Source: Marinobacter persicus (lineage in GTDB: Bacteria; Pseudomonadota; Gammaproteobacteria; Pseudomonadales; Oleiphilaceae). From it: a DNA stretch of 64,000 nucleotides. The DNA is taken from the NCBI RefSeq assembly GCF_900114155.1, contig NZ_FOSC01000011.1:102381-166380 (forward strand), read 5' to 3'. The notes beneath the pieces are model-generated. The model saw only the letters and a list, made by a program, of their open reading frames with translations. It did no database searches and was not told the DNA's origin. This document shows positions 46,508-57,761 of the stretch, piece after piece (the first letter of the stretch is position 1; every line of letters begins with the position of its first letter). The translations under genes and the position numbers were made by a program.

Positions 46508-47512
46508 TTAACCGCCCAGAACCCGGTCATCACCACGAAGGCTTGCCGGCGGCCAGTTATCAAGACGCATACCCAGAGACAGACCACGGGACGCCAGAAC
46601 GTCCTTGATCTCGGTAAGCGACTTCTTGCCAAGATTAGGCGTCTTCAGCAGCTCCACCTCGGTGCGCTGGATCAGATCGCCGATATAGTAAATGTTTTCA
46701 GCCTTCAAGCAGTTAGCTGAACGCACAGTCAGTTCCAGATCATCAACCGGACGCAGCAGGATCGGATCGACTTCTTCCTCTTCCTCTACACGCTCGGGCT
46801 CTTTTTCATGATCCAGGTCCACGAACACAGCCAGCTGCTGCTGGAGAATGGTTGCCGCCCGGCGAATCGCTTCTTCCGGGTCAATGGTGCCATTGCTTTC
46901 CAGATCAATAACCAGCTTGTCCAGGTCTGTACGTTGCTCAACCCGGGCACTTTCCACCGCGTAGGCTACGCGGCGTACCGGGCTGAACGTGGCATCAAGC
47001 TGCAAGCGTCCGATGGCACGAGTCTCGTCTTCATCCAGACCGCGCTGGTCTGCCGGCTCATAGCCGCGACCGCGCTCTACCCGCAGGCGCATGTTCACGT
47101 CACCGTTCTCACTGAGGTGACAGATTACATGGTCCGGATTGGCGATTTCGACATCGTGGTCCAGCTTGATATCGCCGGCGGTCACAACGCCCGGGCCTTT
47201 CTTGCTGAGCGTGAGCTCGGCATCGTCCCGACCGTTCATTTTCACGGCGACGCCCTTGAGATTCAGAAGAATCTCGATGACGTCCTCCTGGACACCCTCA
47301 ATGGCGCTGTACTCGTGCAGGACACCGTCAATCTGCGCTTCAGTAATGGCGCAGCCTGGCATCGAGGACAAGAGAATCCGGCGCAGGGCGCTGCCCAGGG
47401 TGTGACCGAAGCCGCGCTCGAGCGGCTCCAGAACGACCTTGGCGCGATTGGCGCTGGATTCTTTCACGTCAATGGTACGAGGTGTCAATAACTCATGTAC
47501 TGAACGCTGCAT
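46508..47512 (-). CDS. rpoA: RNA polymerase alpha subunit
   Basis: This 334-aa alpha subunit has an N-terminal assembly domain (about 1-235, with [20 protein letters not shown]) and an acidic linker ([12 protein letters not shown]). The C-terminal DNA-binding domain (about 250-325) has [20 protein letters not shown] for UP-element and activator contact. It is in the canonical alpha operon between rpsD and rplQ. Confidence 0.99.
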   Translation of the reverse strand: MQRSVHELLTPRTIDVKESSANRAKVVLEPLERGFGHTLGSALRRILLSSMPGCAITEAQIDGVLHEYSAIEGVQEDVIEILLNLKGVAVKMNGRDDAELTLSKKGPGVVTAGDIKLDHDVEIANPDHVICHLSENGDVNMRLRVERGRGYEPADQRGLDEDETRAIGRLQLDATFSPVRRVAYAVESARVEQRTDLDKLVIDLESNGTIDPEEAIRRAATILQQQLAVFVDLDHEKEPERVEEEEEVDPILLRPVDDLELTVRSANCLKAENIYYIGDLIQRTEVELLKTPNLGKKSLTEIKDVLASRGLSLGMRLDNWPPASLRGDDRVLGG

Positions 47513-47547
47513 AGACGCCCCTATCTGCTATCGTTGCTAACTGGGCT

Positions 47548-48168
47548 TTACTTGGAGTAAAGCTCGACGATGAGGTTCTCGTTGATGTCGGCAGGCAGTT
47601 CAGTACGCTCAGGAACTGACTTGTAAACGCCGGACATCTTGTTGGCGTCAACCTCTACCCAGCTTACCGGTGCGCGGCTAGCAGCGAGATCCAGAGCGCC
47701 TTTAACGCGCAGCTGGTTCTTGGCCTTTTCACGCACGCTCACAACGTCACCCGGCTTAACCTGATAAGAGGCGATGTTCACCGACTTATCATTAACCAGG
47801 ATCGCCTTGTGAGAGACGAGCTGACGAGCTTCCGCACGGGTAGAACCAAAGCCCATGCGATATACAACGTTATCCAGACGACCTTCCAGAAGCTGCAGCA
47901 GGTTTTCACCGGTTGCACCCTTCAGACGGGCCGCTTCTTTGTAGTAGTTGCGGAACTGCTTCTCGAGCACGCCGTAGATACGACGGACTTTCTGTTTTTC
48001 ACGAAGCTGTACGCCGTACTCGGACAGACGACCGCGACGCGCGCCGTGCATACCCGGCGGAGTCTCGATTTTGCACTTGGAATCGAGCGCGCGTACGCCG
48101 CTCTTCAGAAAAAGATCTGTCCCTTCACGACGAGACAGCTTGCACTTCGGGCCTATATAACGAGCCAT
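47548..48168 (-). CDS. rpsD: 30S ribosomal protein S4
   Basis: S4 nucleates 30S assembly and in E. coli represses the alpha operon through its leader. The 206-aa protein starts [20 protein letters not shown]. The S4 RNA-binding domain is near 96-160 ([20 protein letters not shown]). It carries the long zinc-free N-terminal form, with no CxxC pair at residues 9-31. Confidence 0.98.
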   Translation of the reverse strand: MARYIGPKCKLSRREGTDLFLKSGVRALDSKCKIETPPGMHGARRGRLSEYGVQLREKQKVRRIYGVLEKQFRNYYKEAARLKGATGENLLQLLEGRLDNVVYRMGFGSTRAEARQLVSHKAILVNDKSVNIASYQVKPGDVVSVREKAKNQLRVKGALDLAASRAPVSWVEVDANKMSGVYKSVPERTELPADINENLIVELYSK

Positions 48169-48186
48169 ATTTCACTGTCTCCTGTG

Positions 48187-48576
48187 TTAGACGCGGCGCT
48201 TCTTGGGCGGACGACAGCCGTTGTGGGGAATCGGCGTCACATCTGTGATGTTGGTGATCTTGTAGCCGCACGCGTTCAGCGCACGAACCGCAGATTCACG
48301 TCCGGGCCCAGGACCCTTAACCTCTACGTCCAGGTTTTTAAGGCCGTATTCAGCAGCCGCATTACCGGCTCTTTCAGCTGCTACCTGCGCAGCAAAAGGT
48401 GTACTCTTACGTGAGCCGCGGAAGCCGGAACCACCAGAAGTGGCCCAGGACAGGACGTTGCCCTGACGGTCCGAAATGGTCACGATAGTGTTGTTGAAGG
48501 ACGCATGTACGTGTGCGACGCCATCAACAACCGTCTTTTTCACCTTTTTACGGGTACGTGTACCTGGCTTTGCCAT
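48187..48576 (-). CDS. rpsK: 30S ribosomal protein S11
   Basis: S11 is a platform protein that helps form the mRNA exit region. It has 129 aa, with [20 protein letters not shown] and the basic end CRPPKKRRV. The [12 protein letters not shown] and [10 protein letters not shown] segments are typical. It lies between rpsM and rpsD. Confidence 0.98.
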   Translation of the reverse strand: MAKPGTRTRKKVKKTVVDGVAHVHASFNNTIVTISDRQGNVLSWATSGGSGFRGSRKSTPFAAQVAAERAGNAAAEYGLKNLDVEVKGPGPGRESAVRALNACGYKITNITDVTPIPHNGCRPPKKRRV

Positions 48577-48589
48577 GTTTGCCTACCTG

Positions 48590-48946
48590 TTACTTGCGAA
48601 TCGGTTTGCGAGGACCTTTCCGGGTGCGGGCGTTGGTCTTGGTGCGCTGGCCACGGACCGGAAGGCCATGACGATGACGCAGACCACGGTGGCATCCGAG
48701 ATCCTTCAAACGCTTGATGTTCATCTGTACTTCACGACGCAGATCGCCTTCGACAATGAACTTGCCCACTTCGGTACGAAGTGATTCAAGTTGCTCGTCG
48801 CTCAGGTCCTTGACCTTGACGTCCGGCTTGACGCCGGTTGCATCGCAAAGCTTCTGGGCTGTTGTCTTGCCAACACCAAAGATGTAGGTCAGCGAGATAA
48901 CAGCATGTTTGTTGTCGGGTATATTGACACCGGCTATACGTGCCAT
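48590..48946 (-). CDS. rpsM: 30S ribosomal protein S13
   Basis: S13 is a head protein contacting the P-site tRNA and the L5 bridge. The 118-aa protein starts [20 protein letters not shown] and has [20 protein letters not shown] near the C-terminus. It is the first gene of the alpha operon, with its own promoter about 55 bases upstream. Confidence 0.98.
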   Translation of the reverse strand: MARIAGVNIPDNKHAVISLTYIFGVGKTTAQKLCDATGVKPDVKVKDLSDEQLESLRTEVGKFIVEGDLRREVQMNIKRLKDLGCHRGLRHRHGLPVRGQRTKTNARTRKGPRKPIRK

Positions 48947-49007
48947 CCAAATTACTCCGCGTTCAAAGCTTTGCTGTGTGAATTTTCCGCCACAAAAAGG
49001 GCGCGAA

Positions 49008-49045
49008 ATAATAGCGCCTGACCCGCTTCCGAGTCAAGCGCTATT
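49008..49045 (-). promoter_or_regulatory. alpha operon promoter embedded in a 13-base inverted repeat
   Basis: On the minus strand TTGACT (49032-49037) and TATTAT (49008-49013) are 18 bases apart. Inverted arms GTCAAGCGCTATT (49033-49045) and AATAGCGCCTGAC (49010-49022), one mismatch, overlap both elements with a ten-base loop. The same structure in the rpmJ read-through RNA would be a hairpin that could attenuate. Confidence 0.7.
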
Positions 49046-49086
49046 AAAACGAACCACTTTTGGCAGTGTCAGGTTGATTCGATGAA

Positions 49087-49200
49087 TCAGCCCTGGCGCT
49101 GCTTGTGACGGGGTTCCGTGCAGATGACTCGAACCGAGCCATTGCGACGAATTACTTTGCAGTTACGGCAAATTTTCTTTACCGAAGCGCGTACTTTCAT
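49087..49200 (-). CDS. rpmJ: 50S ribosomal protein L36
   Basis: A 37-aa protein that is easily missed because of its size. It starts [16 protein letters not shown] and ends [10 protein letters not shown]. Cys11, Cys14, Cys27 and His32 form the zinc site, so this is the zinc-binding (C+) form. It is between secY and rpsM, its standard place at the end of the spc operon. Confidence 0.97.
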   Translation of the reverse strand: MKVRASVKKICRNCKVIRRNGSVRVICTEPRHKQRQG

Positions 49201-49244
49201 TGTCGACTCCAGTTACTCAGGGAGCGGCCTTGGCCGCCCCGTTC

Positions 49245-50552
49245 TTAGCCCTTGAGATTGGATTTCTTCATCAGCGATTCATACTGATGCGACATCAGGT
49301 GGGATTGAACCTGCGCCATGAAATCCATCACCACGACTACAACAATCAGCAGTGAGGTGCCGCCCAGATAAAAGGGCACATCGCCTGCCACCATCAGGAA
49401 CTGCGGGAACAGGGATACTGCTGCGATATACATAGCCCCGAACAACGTCAGACGGGTCAGCACACCATCGATGTACTTGGCGGTCTGTTCGCCCGGGCGA
49501 ATACCGGGAATGAACGCACCGGAGCGCTTGAGGTTATCCGCAACTTCCTTGGGATTATACATCAGCGCTGTGTAGAAGTAGCAGAAGAAGATCACTGCTG
49601 CTGCAAACAGGATGATGTACAACGGCTGGCTCGGCGCCAGTGCCTGGGACAGGCTGCTCAGCCATTCCATACCTTCGCCCTGACCAAACCACTGGCCCAG
49701 CGAAGCCGGGAACAGCAGGATGGAGGACGCGAAGATCGGCGGAATAACACCCGCCATGTTGACCTTCAACGGCAAATGGCTGGACTGCTGGGCAAACACC
49801 CGGCGGCCTTGCTGGCGCTTGGCGTAGTTAATGGTCAAGCGGCGCTGACCGCGCTCCATGAACACAACGAAGCCAATAACTGCAATCGCCAGGATACCGA
49901 TACCGAGCACAACCAGCAGACTCATCTCACCACTGCGAGCCTGCTCCAGGGTCTGGCCAATAGCGCCGGGCAAGCCGGCAACAATGCCTGCGAAGATCAG
50001 GAGAGAGATACCGTTACCAATACCCCTCTCGGTGATCTGCTCACCCAGCCACATCATGAAGACGGCACCTGAAACGAAAGACACTACAGCCACGAAATGG
50101 AAGCTGAAGCTATCGTTAAAGGTGACGCCCTGTGAGGCCAGCCCCATGGAAATACCGAAGCCCTGAACCAGGGCCAGGATAACCGTACCATACCGGGTGT
50201 ACTGACTGATCTTGCGACGACCAGCCTCGCCTTCCTTTTTCAGCTGCTCAAGATGCGGACTGACCGCCGTCATGAGCTGCATGATAATGGAAGCCGAAAT
50301 GTACGGCATGATACCGAGTGCGAAGATACTCATGCGCTCAAGCGCACCACCGGAAAACATGTTGAACATGCTCAGGATTGTGCCCTGATTCTGCTCAAAC
50401 AGTGCCGCCAAACGGTCCGGGTTGATGCCTGGAACCGGGATGTGGGCACCGATCCGGTACACCAGCAATGCCAGGAAGACAAACCAGAGCCGCGAACGCA
50501 GCTCTGCAAATCCCTTTCCGGCGCCCGCAGGCATTGATGCTGTCTTGGCCAT
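49245..50552 (-). CDS. secY: preprotein translocase subunit SecY
   Basis: SecY is the channel of the SecYEG translocon in the inner membrane. The 435-aa protein has ten hydrophobic segments. [22 protein letters not shown] forms the first helix, and [19 protein letters not shown] lies mid-protein. The cytoplasmic loop with [20 protein letters not shown] is the SecA/ribosome contact. It follows rplO by 17 bases. Confidence 0.98.
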   Translation of the reverse strand: MAKTASMPAGAGKGFAELRSRLWFVFLALLVYRIGAHIPVPGINPDRLAALFEQNQGTILSMFNMFSGGALERMSIFALGIMPYISASIIMQLMTAVSPHLEQLKKEGEAGRRKISQYTRYGTVILALVQGFGISMGLASQGVTFNDSFSFHFVAVVSFVSGAVFMMWLGEQITERGIGNGISLLIFAGIVAGLPGAIGQTLEQARSGEMSLLVVLGIGILAIAVIGFVVFMERGQRRLTINYAKRQQGRRVFAQQSSHLPLKVNMAGVIPPIFASSILLFPASLGQWFGQGEGMEWLSSLSQALAPSQPLYIILFAAAVIFFCYFYTALMYNPKEVADNLKRSGAFIPGIRPGEQTAKYIDGVLTRLTLFGAMYIAAVSLFPQFLMVAGDVPFYLGGTSLLIVVVVVMDFMAQVQSHLMSHQYESLMKKSNLKG

Positions 50553-50569
50553 TTAGTCCTCGACTCGCC

Positions 50570-51004
50570 TTAGTCTTCGACTTTGCCACCCGCGGCAGTG
50601 ATTGCCTCGCGTGCGCCCTTGGTGACACGAAGGCCCTGAACGGTTACCGCGCGGTCGATTTCACCGGACAGGATAACCTTGGCTTCGCGGATCTCATCGC
50701 GAACAACGTCAGCGCGCTTCAGCGCATCGAGGTCCACCACGTCGCCTTCCACTTTCGCCAGTTCGTTCAGGCGGATTTCCGCTACAAAACGCTGCTGACG
50801 GGAAGTGAAGCCGTATTTCGGCAGACGACGAGCGATGGGCATTTGGCCGCCCTCGAAGCCGCGAGCTACCGTACCGCCGGAGCGGGACTTCAGACCCTTG
50901 TGACCACGGCCACCGGTTTTACCCAGGCCGCTACCGATACCACGACCGACGCGCTTGGCGGACGGACGTGAACCGGGTTCCGGAGCAAGTTCGTTCAGAC
51001 GCAT
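50570..51004 (-). CDS. rplO: 50S ribosomal protein L15
   Basis: This 144-aa late assembly protein has its ATG at 51004, giving [20 protein letters not shown], the family start; a start five codons earlier overlaps rpmD. The Gly-rich segment [18 protein letters not shown] near 22-40 threads into 23S rRNA. It is in the spc operon. Confidence 0.98.
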   Translation of the reverse strand: MRLNELAPEPGSRPSAKRVGRGIGSGLGKTGGRGHKGLKSRSGGTVARGFEGGQMPIARRLPKYGFTSRQQRFVAEIRLNELAKVEGDVVDLDALKRADVVRDEIREAKVILSGEIDRAVTVQGLRVTKGAREAITAAGGKVED

Positions 51005-51005
51005 C

Positions 51006-51191
51006 TCAGTTCTCCTCAACCCGAACCAGGTAATTCACCCGGTTGATCATGCCGCGAACGGAAGGAGTATCTTCCAGCTCAACGGTATGACCGATTTTAC
51101 GAAGACCCAAACCCTTCACACACAGCTTGTGCTTGGGCTGACAGCCGATCGGGCTGCGGGTCAGAGTTACTTTGATCGTATTGTTCGCCAT
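51006..51191 (-). CDS. rpmD: 50S ribosomal protein L30
   Basis: This 61-aa protein starts [20 protein letters not shown] at ATG 51191 and contains [21 protein letters not shown] longer in-frame start at 51242 would overlap rpsE and add non-family residues. It is in the spc operon and ends one base before rplO. Confidence 0.97.
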   Translation of the reverse strand: MANNTIKVTLTRSPIGCQPKHKLCVKGLGLRKIGHTVELEDTPSVRGMINRVNYLVRVEEN

Positions 51192-51195
51192 GACT

Positions 51196-51696
51196 TCAAC
51201 CCAGAATATCTTCGACGGATTTACCGCGCTTGGCTGCAACATCTTCAGGCGCTTTCATGGCCTGCAGACCCTTGATAGTGGAACGTACCACGTTCACCGG
51301 GTTGGTAGACCCGTAACACTTGGACAGTACGTTCTCGACACCGGCCACTTCCAGAACGGCACGCATGGCGCCGCCGGCGATGATACCGGTACCTTCGGAA
51401 GCCGGCTGCATGTAGACCTTGGAGCCGCCATGCTGGGCTTTAACCGGGTACTGAAGCGTGGTGCCGTCGAGAGCAACGTCTACCATGTTCTTGCGCGCAG
51501 CTTCCATGGCCTTCTGGATGGCGACCGGAACTTCCCGGGCCTTGCCACGACCGAAACCAACACGACCCTTACCATCACCCACTACTGTCAGTGCGGTGAA
51601 GGCGAAAATTCGGCCACCTTTAACAACCTTGGCGACACGATTGACCTGAACCAGCTTTTCCTGGAGCTCAGGCGCCTTCTGTTCGTTAACGCTCAT
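51196..51696 (-). CDS. rpsE: 30S ribosomal protein S5
   Basis: S5 takes part in decoding accuracy at the mRNA entry site. From ATG 51696 it has 166 aa. The dsRBD-like domain (about 10-75) has [20 protein letters not shown]. The C-terminal domain has [22 protein letters not shown] three codons upstream lies inside the ribosome site (gaggtgg), so the ATG is preferred. Confidence 0.98.
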   Translation of the reverse strand: MSVNEQKAPELQEKLVQVNRVAKVVKGGRIFAFTALTVVGDGKGRVGFGRGKAREVPVAIQKAMEAARKNMVDVALDGTTLQYPVKAQHGGSKVYMQPASEGTGIIAGGAMRAVLEVAGVENVLSKCYGSTNPVNVVRSTIKGLQAMKAPEDVAAKRGKSVEDILG

Positions 51697-51708
51697 CTTC
51701 TCCACCTC

Positions 51709-52056
51709 TTAGAATTGCAAGCCAGCTTCACGGGCTGCGTCGGCCAGAGCCTGGACACGGCCGTGATAACGGTAACCGGAGCGGTCGAAAGCGACCTTCT
51801 CGATGCCTGCTGCCTTGGCACGTTCAGCGATCAGCTGACCAACCTTTTTGGCAGCATCCACGTTACCGGTTGCACCCTGGCGCAAGTCCTTATCCAACGT
51901 GGAGGCAGAAGCCAGCACTTTGCTGCCATCTGCTGTCGTAACCTGGGCGTACATGTGACGCGGCGTGCGATGAACGCACAGACGGTCGGTACCCAGCTCA
52001 CGGATCTTCATGCGCACTTTGCGTGCGCGACGCAGTCTTTCGTTATTTGCGCTCAT
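51709..52056 (-). CDS. rplR: 50S ribosomal protein L18
   Basis: L18 binds 5S rRNA. The 115-aa protein has [12 protein letters not shown] near residue 29 and the typical end [20 protein letters not shown]. It is between rplF and rpsE. Confidence 0.98.
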   Translation of the reverse strand: MSANNERLRRARKVRMKIRELGTDRLCVHRTPRHMYAQVTTADGSKVLASASTLDKDLRQGATGNVDAAKKVGQLIAERAKAAGIEKVAFDRSGYRYHGRVQALADAAREAGLQF

Positions 52057-52065
52057 AGTCCCGCC

Positions 52066-52599
52066 TTATTTCTTCTTGGCTTCTTTGCGTCTGACCTGCT
52101 CATCCGCATAACGAACGCCCTTGCCTTTGTAAGGCTCCGGCGGACGGAACGCGCGAATCTCAGCAGCGACCTGGCCAACCTGTTGCTTGTCGATACCGCG
52201 AACGACTACTTCTGTGTTAGAAGGAGTTTCAGCGGTAACACCCTCGGGCAGCTCATACTCAACCGGGTGGGAAAAACCCAGTGTCAGATTGAGCTTCTTA
52301 CCTTGCGCCTGCGCACGATAACCTACGCCCGTCAGCTGGAGTTTACGCTCCCAGCCAGTGGACACGCCGGTGACCATGTTGTTAACCAGCGCGCGGGTAG
52401 TACCTGCAAGAGCGCGGGACTTTTTGGCGCCATCACGGGCAGCAAAGCGCAGAACGTTCTCTTCCTGCGTTACTTCAACTGCTTGATGGATGGTGAATTG
52501 AAGCGCTCCCTTGGAACCCTTCACATCGATTTCCTGTCCGTTCAGCTTAACCTCAACACCGGAAGGCAGCACGACAGGATTATTGGCAACCCTGGACAT
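52066..52599 (-). CDS. rplF: 50S ribosomal protein L6
   Basis: L6 is near the factor-binding centre. The 177-aa protein has two repeated domains and starts [20 protein letters not shown]. The L6 signature [18 protein letters not shown] is near residues 150-167. Confidence 0.98.
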   Translation of the reverse strand: MSRVANNPVVLPSGVEVKLNGQEIDVKGSKGALQFTIHQAVEVTQEENVLRFAARDGAKKSRALAGTTRALVNNMVTGVSTGWERKLQLTGVGYRAQAQGKKLNLTLGFSHPVEYELPEGVTAETPSNTEVVVRGIDKQQVGQVAAEIRAFRPPEPYKGKGVRYADEQVRRKEAKKK

Positions 52600-52608
52600 G
52601 TGTATCTC

Positions 52609-53001
52609 CTAGAATACGGTGCAGATGACTTCGCCACCCACGCCTGCAGCACGTGCAGCGCGGTCTGTCATAACGCCCTTGGACGTTGAGACAATCGCGA
52701 CCCCAAGACCACCAGCTACCTTCGGCAGCTCACCGGCACCACGGTACTGGCGCAGGCTCGGGCGACTGGCCCGCTGGATCTCTTCAATAACCGGCTTGCC
52801 GCCGAAGTATTTCAGAGTGATGGTCAGTTCCGGTTTCGCGTCGGCTGAAACGGAAAAATCCTCAACATAACCTTCGTCCTTCAGGACTTGGGCTACAGAG
52901 GCCTTCATCTTGGACGCTGGCATCGTAACGTCTGCTTTCGATGCCATCTGTGCATTACGGATACGGGTAAACATATCCGCAAGCGTGTCTTGCATACTCA
53001 T
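52609..53001 (-). CDS. rpsH: 30S ribosomal protein S8
   Basis: S8 binds the central domain of 16S rRNA and in E. coli represses the spc operon by binding its mRNA. The 130-aa protein starts [20 protein letters not shown] at ATG 53001, and the signature [20 protein letters not shown] lies near the end. A longer start at 53058 is not family-like. Confidence 0.98.
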   Translation of the reverse strand: MSMQDTLADMFTRIRNAQMASKADVTMPASKMKASVAQVLKDEGYVEDFSVSADAKPELTITLKYFGGKPVIEEIQRASRPSLRQYRGAGELPKVAGGLGVAIVSTSKGVMTDRAARAAGVGGEVICTVF

Positions 53002-53089
53002 TCGTATGAGGCTCCTGATCTTTTTAGTTGTGCAGCGGCGTGCCGCACCGCTTACCAACAGGCACCCGGCCGAAGCCAGGCGACCTATC

Positions 53090-53395
53090 TTACCAGCTTG
53101 ACTTGGTCAGGCCAGGCACGTCACCGCGCATGCCGTATTCACGGAGTTTAATCCGTGACAGCTCGAACTTGCGCAGAACACCGTGCGGGCGACCAGTTAC
53201 CTGGCAACGATTCCGAAGGCGGGAGGGGCTCGCGTTGCGAGGAAGCTGCTGCAGCTTCATCTGCGCGTCCCAACGCTCTTCATCGCTGGTATTCGGGTTC
53301 TTGATGATAGCTTTGAGCTCGGCACGCTTGGCGGCATATTTGGCCACCGTTTTCTCGCGCTTGAGCTCGCGCTGTTTCATTGAAACCTTCGCCAT
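53090..53395 (-). CDS. rpsN: 30S ribosomal protein S14 (zinc-free type)
   Basis: This 101-aa protein starts [20 protein letters not shown] and has [20 protein letters not shown]. It is the long form without the CxxC zinc site of short S14. It is separated from rpsH by 88 bases, the largest gap inside the spc operon; nothing recognisable lies there. Confidence 0.98.
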   Translation of the reverse strand: MAKVSMKQRELKREKTVAKYAAKRAELKAIIKNPNTSDEERWDAQMKLQQLPRNASPSRLRNRCQVTGRPHGVLRKFELSRIKLREYGMRGDVPGLTKSSW

Positions 53396-53407
53396 GTCAC
53401 TCGTTCC

Positions 53408-53947
53408 TTATTTCTTGAACGGAAAGCCAAAGGCTTTCAAGAGTTCACGACCTTCGTCGTCGGAATCAGCAGTGGTAGTGATGGTCACATCCAGACCGCG
53501 AACCTTGTCTACCTTGTCGTAGTCAATTTCCGGGAAGATGATCTGCTCACGCACACCCATGCTGTAGTTCCCGCGACCGTCGAAGGATTTCGGGTTCAGA
53601 CCACGGAAGTCACGAATGCGGGGAACCGCAATGTGAACCAGGCGATCGAAGAAATCCCACATGCGCTCGCCGCGCAGGGTCACTTTACAACCGATTGGCC
53701 AACCTTCACGGATCTTGAAACCCGCGACAGATTTGCGAGCCTTGGTGATTACCGGCTTCTGGCCCGCCAGGCGCTCCAGATCGGCTACTGCATTTTCAAT
53801 CAGCTTTTTATCACCAACAGCTTCACCAACACCCATGTTCAGGGTGATTTTTTCGATACGCGGCACCTGCATCACGTTCTTGTAAGAGAACTCTTTCTGC
53901 AGGGCAGGTATCACTTCCTTAGTGTACTGCTCTTTACTGTTAAGCAT
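53408..53947 (-). CDS. rplE: 50S ribosomal protein L5
   Basis: L5 binds 5S rRNA and forms the B1b bridge. From ATG 53947 it has 179 aa, with [20 protein letters not shown] near residue 30 and [20 protein letters not shown] near 131-150. An in-frame start five codons upstream adds MVVVT and is not favoured. Confidence 0.97.
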   Translation of the reverse strand: MLNSKEQYTKEVIPALQKEFSYKNVMQVPRIEKITLNMGVGEAVGDKKLIENAVADLERLAGQKPVITKARKSVAGFKIREGWPIGCKVTLRGERMWDFFDRLVHIAVPRIRDFRGLNPKSFDGRGNYSMGVREQIIFPEIDYDKVDKVRGLDVTITTTADSDDEGRELLKAFGFPFKK

Positions 53948-53962
53948 CGTAACCACCACCAC

Positions 53963-54283
53963 TTACTGGTTATCGACGGCTTCAGACGTGGACTTGAAAA
54001 TCCGCACCTTGGCGCCGTCTTCCTTTACCTGGAAGCCGACACGATCGGCCTTGCCGGTCTGCGGATTAAAAATGGCCACGTTGGAAACCTGGATAGGTGC
54101 TTCTTTTTCGACGATACCACCCGGGGTACCGAGCATCGGGTTCGGCTTCGTGTGCTTCTTCATCATATTGATGCCAGAAACAACCACACGGCCGTCGTCC
54201 TGAACTTTCAGAACTTTACCACGTTTGCCCTTGTCTTTCCCGGTGGTGACGATTACTTCGTCATCGCGTTTGATCTTTTTCAT
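53963..54283 (-). CDS. rplX: 50S ribosomal protein L24
   Basis: L24 is an assembly initiator. The 106-aa protein has a KOW motif ([20 protein letters not shown], about 2-22) and [20 protein letters not shown]. It is between rplN and rplE. Confidence 0.98.
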   Translation of the reverse strand: MKKIKRDDEVIVTTGKDKGKRGKVLKVQDDGRVVVSGINMMKKHTKPNPMLGTPGGIVEKEAPIQVSNVAIFNPQTGKADRVGFQVKEDGAKVRIFKSTSEAVDNQ

Positions 54284-54300
54284 AACCGGCCTCTGGTCCT

Positions 54301-54669
54301 TTAAAGTACTTCGGGTGCCAGTGAGATAATTTTCATGAACTTCTCATTACGCAGTTCACGGGTAACCGGTCCGAAGATACGGGTACCAATCGGTGCGTCC
54401 TGAGGGTTCAGAAGTACAGCTGCGTTGCCGTCGAAACGGATCAGCGAGCCGTCCGGGCGACGTACGCCCTTACGGGTACGCACGACAACGGCCTTCAGGA
54501 CCTGGCCTTTCTTAACTTTGCCGCGGGGAATCGCTTCCTTAACGGTCACTTTGATGATGTCGCCAACGCCTGCATAGCGCCGGTGAGACCCGCCCAGGAC
54601 CTTGATGCACTGAACCTGCCGTGCACCACTGTTATCCGCGACTTCAAGCATTGTTTGAGTCTGAATCAT
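54301..54669 (-). CDS. rplN: 50S ribosomal protein L14
   Basis: The 122-aa protein starts [20 protein letters not shown] and has signature [20 protein letters not shown]. In E. coli it begins the spc operon; here it is 18 bases after rpsQ with no clear internal promoter. Confidence 0.98.
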   Translation of the reverse strand: MIQTQTMLEVADNSGARQVQCIKVLGGSHRRYAGVGDIIKVTVKEAIPRGKVKKGQVLKAVVVRTRKGVRRPDGSLIRFDGNAAVLLNPQDAPIGTRIFGPVTRELRNEKFMKIISLAPEVL

Positions 54670-54687
54670 GGTTGTTCTCCGGGCGAA

Positions 54688-54954
54688 TTACACCTTGGAT
54701 GCAGTTTCGGTGACTTCCACCAGGGCCCAGCTTTTGGTCTTGGAGACCGGACGGGTTTCCTGGATGGTAACGGTGTCGCCGATATTGCACTGGTTGCTTT
54801 CATCGTGCGCATGAATCTTGGAAGAGCGCTTCATGTACTTGCCGTACAGCGGGTGTTTCACCTGACGCTCGACCAGGACCACGATGGACTTGTCCATCTT
54901 GTTGCTCACGACCTTGCCGCTCAGAGTTCTGGCAGTTTGGGTAGCTTCGGTCAT
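54688..54954 (-). CDS. rpsQ: 30S ribosomal protein S17
   Basis: This 88-aa OB-fold protein binds 16S rRNA near helix 11. It has [20 protein letters not shown] and [20 protein letters not shown]. It starts one base after the rpmC stop. Confidence 0.98.
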   Translation of the reverse strand: MTEATQTARTLSGKVVSNKMDKSIVVLVERQVKHPLYGKYMKRSSKIHAHDESNQCNIGDTVTIQETRPVSKTKSWALVEVTETASKV

Positions 54955-54955
54955 G

Positions 54956-55147
54956 TTACTGTCCTGCCTTTTCGTTCAATACTGTTTTCACGCGAGCGAT
55001 GTCGCGCTTCACCTTGCCGAGAAGGTGAGACTGATTCAGCTGACCTGTCGCCTTGCGCATGCGCAGGTTGAACTGCTCCTTCAGGAGGTCGATCAGCTCT
55101 TGGTTCAGCTCCTCGACTGACTTTTCACGCAGCTCTGTTGCTTTCAT
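54956..55147 (-). CDS. rpmC: 50S ribosomal protein L29
   Basis: This 63-aa helical protein sits at the exit tunnel and contacts trigger factor. It starts [23 protein letters not shown] 55147 overlaps the rplP stop by one base (TGATG); a GTG one codon earlier is possible. Confidence 0.97.
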   Translation of the reverse strand: MKATELREKSVEELNQELIDLLKEQFNLRMRKATGQLNQSHLLGKVKRDIARVKTVLNEKAGQ

Positions 55148-55560
55148 CACATCACCGTCCTCTTAACAAAGGTGGTCTGTACCGGCAGCTTGGCAGCAGC
55201 GAGAGTGAACGCTTCGCGTGCGATATCTTCAGCGACGCCTTCCATCTCGTACAACATGCGGCCCGGCTGAATTTCAGCCACCCAATACTCGACAGAACCT
55301 TTACCTTTACCCATCCGAACTTCGAGCGGTTTACTGCTGATCGGCTTGTCCGGGAATACCCGGATCCAGATCTTGCCGCCCCGCTTGATCCGACGGTTCA
55401 TTGTACGACGAGCCGCCTCAATCTGGCGCGCAGTTATACGCCCACGGGTGGTCGCCTTCAATCCGTATTCACCGAAGCTCACCTTGTTGGCACGGTGAGC
55501 AAGACCGGTGTTACGGCCTTTCATTACCTTGCGGAATTTGGTGCGTTTTGGTTGCAGCAT
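55147..55560 (-). CDS. rplP: 50S ribosomal protein L16
   Basis: L16 is essential for A-site organisation and late 50S assembly. The 137-aa protein has [20 protein letters not shown] at the N-terminus and the arginine loop [20 protein letters not shown]. It is between rpsC and rpmC. Confidence 0.98.
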   Translation of the reverse strand: MLQPKRTKFRKVMKGRNTGLAHRANKVSFGEYGLKATTRGRITARQIEAARRTMNRRIKRGGKIWIRVFPDKPISSKPLEVRMGKGKGSVEYWVAEIQPGRMLYEMEGVAEDIAREAFTLAAAKLPVQTTFVKRTVM

Positions 55561-55572
55561 AAGAGTGCCCCT

Positions 55573-56256
55573 TTACTTAGAACCTTTCTTCCCAGAGGCT
55601 TTCTTGTCAGCACGGACCTGCTCCATACCACCAAGAATCTCACCTTTGAAGATCCATACCTTCACGCCGATAATGCCGTAGGTGGTCTGCGCTTCGTAGG
55701 TTGCGTAATCAATGTCTGCACGCAGTGTGTGCAGCGGAACACGACCTTCGCGATACCACTCGGACCGGGCAATTTCAGCGCCCCCGAGACGACCGCCTAC
55801 CTGGATCTTGATACCCTTGGCGCCCTGACGCATGGCGTTCTGAACCGCGCGCTTCATGGCACGACGGAACATCACACGGCGCTCGAGCTGACCGGCTACG
55901 TTTTGCGCAACCAGTTTGGCGTCCAGATCCGGCTTGCGGACTTCTTCGATGTTGATGTGCACAGGCACACCCATCATCGCGCTTACTTCGCGACGCAGGC
56001 GATCAACATCTTCACCCTTCTTCCCGATAACAATACCCGGGCGGGCGGTATGGATCGTGATCCGGGCGTTCTGAGCCGGGCGCTCGATCACGATCTTGCT
56101 GACAGACGCCTTTTCCAGACGCTTGTCGAGGAATGCGCGAACTTCGATGTCATTCAGAAGCTTGTTCGCGTAGTCCTTCTTGTCGGCATACCACACTGAG
56201 TTGTGCTCTTTGATCACACCCAGGCGAATGCCGGTTGGATTTACTTTATGACCCAT
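55573..56256 (-). CDS. rpsC: 30S ribosomal protein S3
   Basis: S3 is part of the mRNA entry helicase site. The 227-aa protein has a KH domain (about 40-110, with [20 protein letters not shown]) and a C-terminal domain with [20 protein letters not shown]. It ends in a basic tail. Confidence 0.98.
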   Translation of the reverse strand: MGHKVNPTGIRLGVIKEHNSVWYADKKDYANKLLNDIEVRAFLDKRLEKASVSKIVIERPAQNARITIHTARPGIVIGKKGEDVDRLRREVSAMMGVPVHINIEEVRKPDLDAKLVAQNVAGQLERRVMFRRAMKRAVQNAMRQGAKGIKIQVGGRLGGAEIARSEWYREGRVPLHTLRADIDYATYEAQTTYGIIGVKVWIFKGEILGGMEQVRADKKASGKKGSK

Positions 56257-56267
56257 CTGAGCATCTC

Positions 56268-56600
56268 CTACTTGTCGGCGACCTTGACGGTGATATGACA
56301 GGTGCGCTTGAAAATACGGTCAGCGCGCCCCTTGGCTCGAGCTTTGATTCGCTTGAGCGTTGGGCCCTCATCCACCATGACGGTGGAAACCCGCAGATCA
56401 TCTACGTCCAGACCTTCGTTGTGCTCAGCGTTGGCAATGGCAGACTCAAGAGCTTTCTTGATGATTACCGATGCCTTCTTAGGGCTGAATGTCAGAATGT
56501 TCAGGGCGTCCTCAACAGCCTTGCCGCGTACCTGGTCAGCGACAAGACGTGCTTTTTGAGCTGAGAGGCGAGCGCCCTTGTACTTGGCTGCTACTTCCAT
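56268..56600 (-). CDS. rplV: 50S ribosomal protein L22
   Basis: L22 lines the exit tunnel. From ATG 56600 the protein has 110 aa and starts [20 protein letters not shown]. The loop [20 protein letters not shown] is the tunnel-tip region where macrolide-resistance changes occur. A start at 56747 overlaps rpsS and is not family-like. Confidence 0.98.
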   Translation of the reverse strand: MEVAAKYKGARLSAQKARLVADQVRGKAVEDALNILTFSPKKASVIIKKALESAIANAEHNEGLDVDDLRVSTVMVDEGPTLKRIKARAKGRADRIFKRTCHITVKVADK

Positions 56601-56616
56601 TTCTATTACCTCGAGA

Positions 56617-56892
56617 TCAGCGTTTAGCTTTCTTGTCGGCTGCATGACCACGATAAGTACGCGTTGCCGCGAACTCACCCAGCTTATGTCCAACCATATC
56701 TTCGGTGACATAAACCGGCACGTGCTGCTTGCCGTTGTGGACTGCAATGGTCAGGCCTACCATCTCCGGAAAGACTGTCGACCGGCGGGACCAGGTTTTA
56801 ATGGGCCGCTTGTCGCTTTTTTCCAGAGCTGCCTCGACCTTCTTCAACAGATGCAGGTCTATAAAAGGACCTTTCTTCAAAGAACGTGGCAC
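56617..56892 (-). CDS. rpsS: 30S ribosomal protein S19
   Basis: This 91-aa head protein starts [20 protein letters not shown] and has [11 protein letters not shown] at the end. It pairs with S13 near the A-site finger. It follows rplB by 24 bases. Confidence 0.98.
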   Translation of the reverse strand: MPRSLKKGPFIDLHLLKKVEAALEKSDKRPIKTWSRRSTVFPEMVGLTIAVHNGKQHVPVYVTEDMVGHKLGEFAATRTYRGHAADKKAKR

Positions 56893-56916
56893 AGCAAATT
56901 ACCTCTATGTAGTCGT

Positions 56917-57744
56917 TTACTTGGCCGAACGACGACGTACTATCATCTTGTCAGTACGCTTGTTCTTACGAGTTTTATGCCCTTTGGTCGGAACACCCCA
57001 CGGAGTAACCGGGTGACGCCCGCCAGAGGTACGCCCTTCACCACCACCATGTGGGTGGTCAACTGGGTTCATAGCAACACCACGTACTGTTGGCCGTTTG
57101 CCGCGCCAACGTGATGCACCCGCTTTACCAAGCTGCTTGAGACTGTGTTCGCTGTTGGAGACTTCGCCCAACGTTGCGCGACAATCAACAAGCACCTTTC
57201 GCATTTCACCTGAGCGCAGGCGGATGGTTGCATAAGAACCTTCCCGAGCAACCAGCTGTACGGATGCGCCCGCGGAGCGAGCCAGCTGGGCACCTTTGCC
57301 AGGCTTGAGTTCGACGCAGTGGATCACGGAACCGACCGGAATGTTCCGGAGCGGCAAAGTGGAACCCACCTTGATCGGCGCGTCGATACCGGAGCGCACC
57401 GGGTCACCGATCTGCATACCCTTGGGAGCGATAATGTAACGACGCTCGCCATCGGCATACTTCAGCAGTGCGATGTGCGCAGAGCGGTTCGGATCGTATT
57501 CCATGCGCTCGATTACCGCAGGAATACCATCTTTGGTCCGCTTAAAATCAATTACACGGTAGTGTTTCTTGTGACCACCACCGGTATGACGGGTTGTGAT
57601 ACGGCCTACATTGTTACGACCACCCGTCTTGTTCTTTCTTTCTACCAACGGCTCGTAGGGGCGCCCAGTGTGCAGATCCGGGTTGTAAAGCTTTACAACG
57701 TGACGGCGTCCGGCAGATGTTGGTTTGGTTTTGACGATCGGCAT
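56917..57744 (-). CDS. rplB: 50S ribosomal protein L2
   Basis: L2 is needed for subunit joining and peptidyl transfer. The 275-aa protein has [20 protein letters not shown] and the highly conserved [20 protein letters not shown] near residues 222-241, which includes the essential His. Confidence 0.99.
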   Translation of the reverse strand: MPIVKTKPTSAGRRHVVKLYNPDLHTGRPYEPLVERKNKTGGRNNVGRITTRHTGGGHKKHYRVIDFKRTKDGIPAVIERMEYDPNRSAHIALLKYADGERRYIIAPKGMQIGDPVRSGIDAPIKVGSTLPLRNIPVGSVIHCVELKPGKGAQLARSAGASVQLVAREGSYATIRLRSGEMRKVLVDCRATLGEVSNSEHSLKQLGKAGASRWRGKRPTVRGVAMNPVDHPHGGGEGRTSGGRHPVTPWGVPTKGHKTRKNKRTDKMIVRRRSAK

Positions 57745-57761
57745 ATTACGACCCCTTTACC

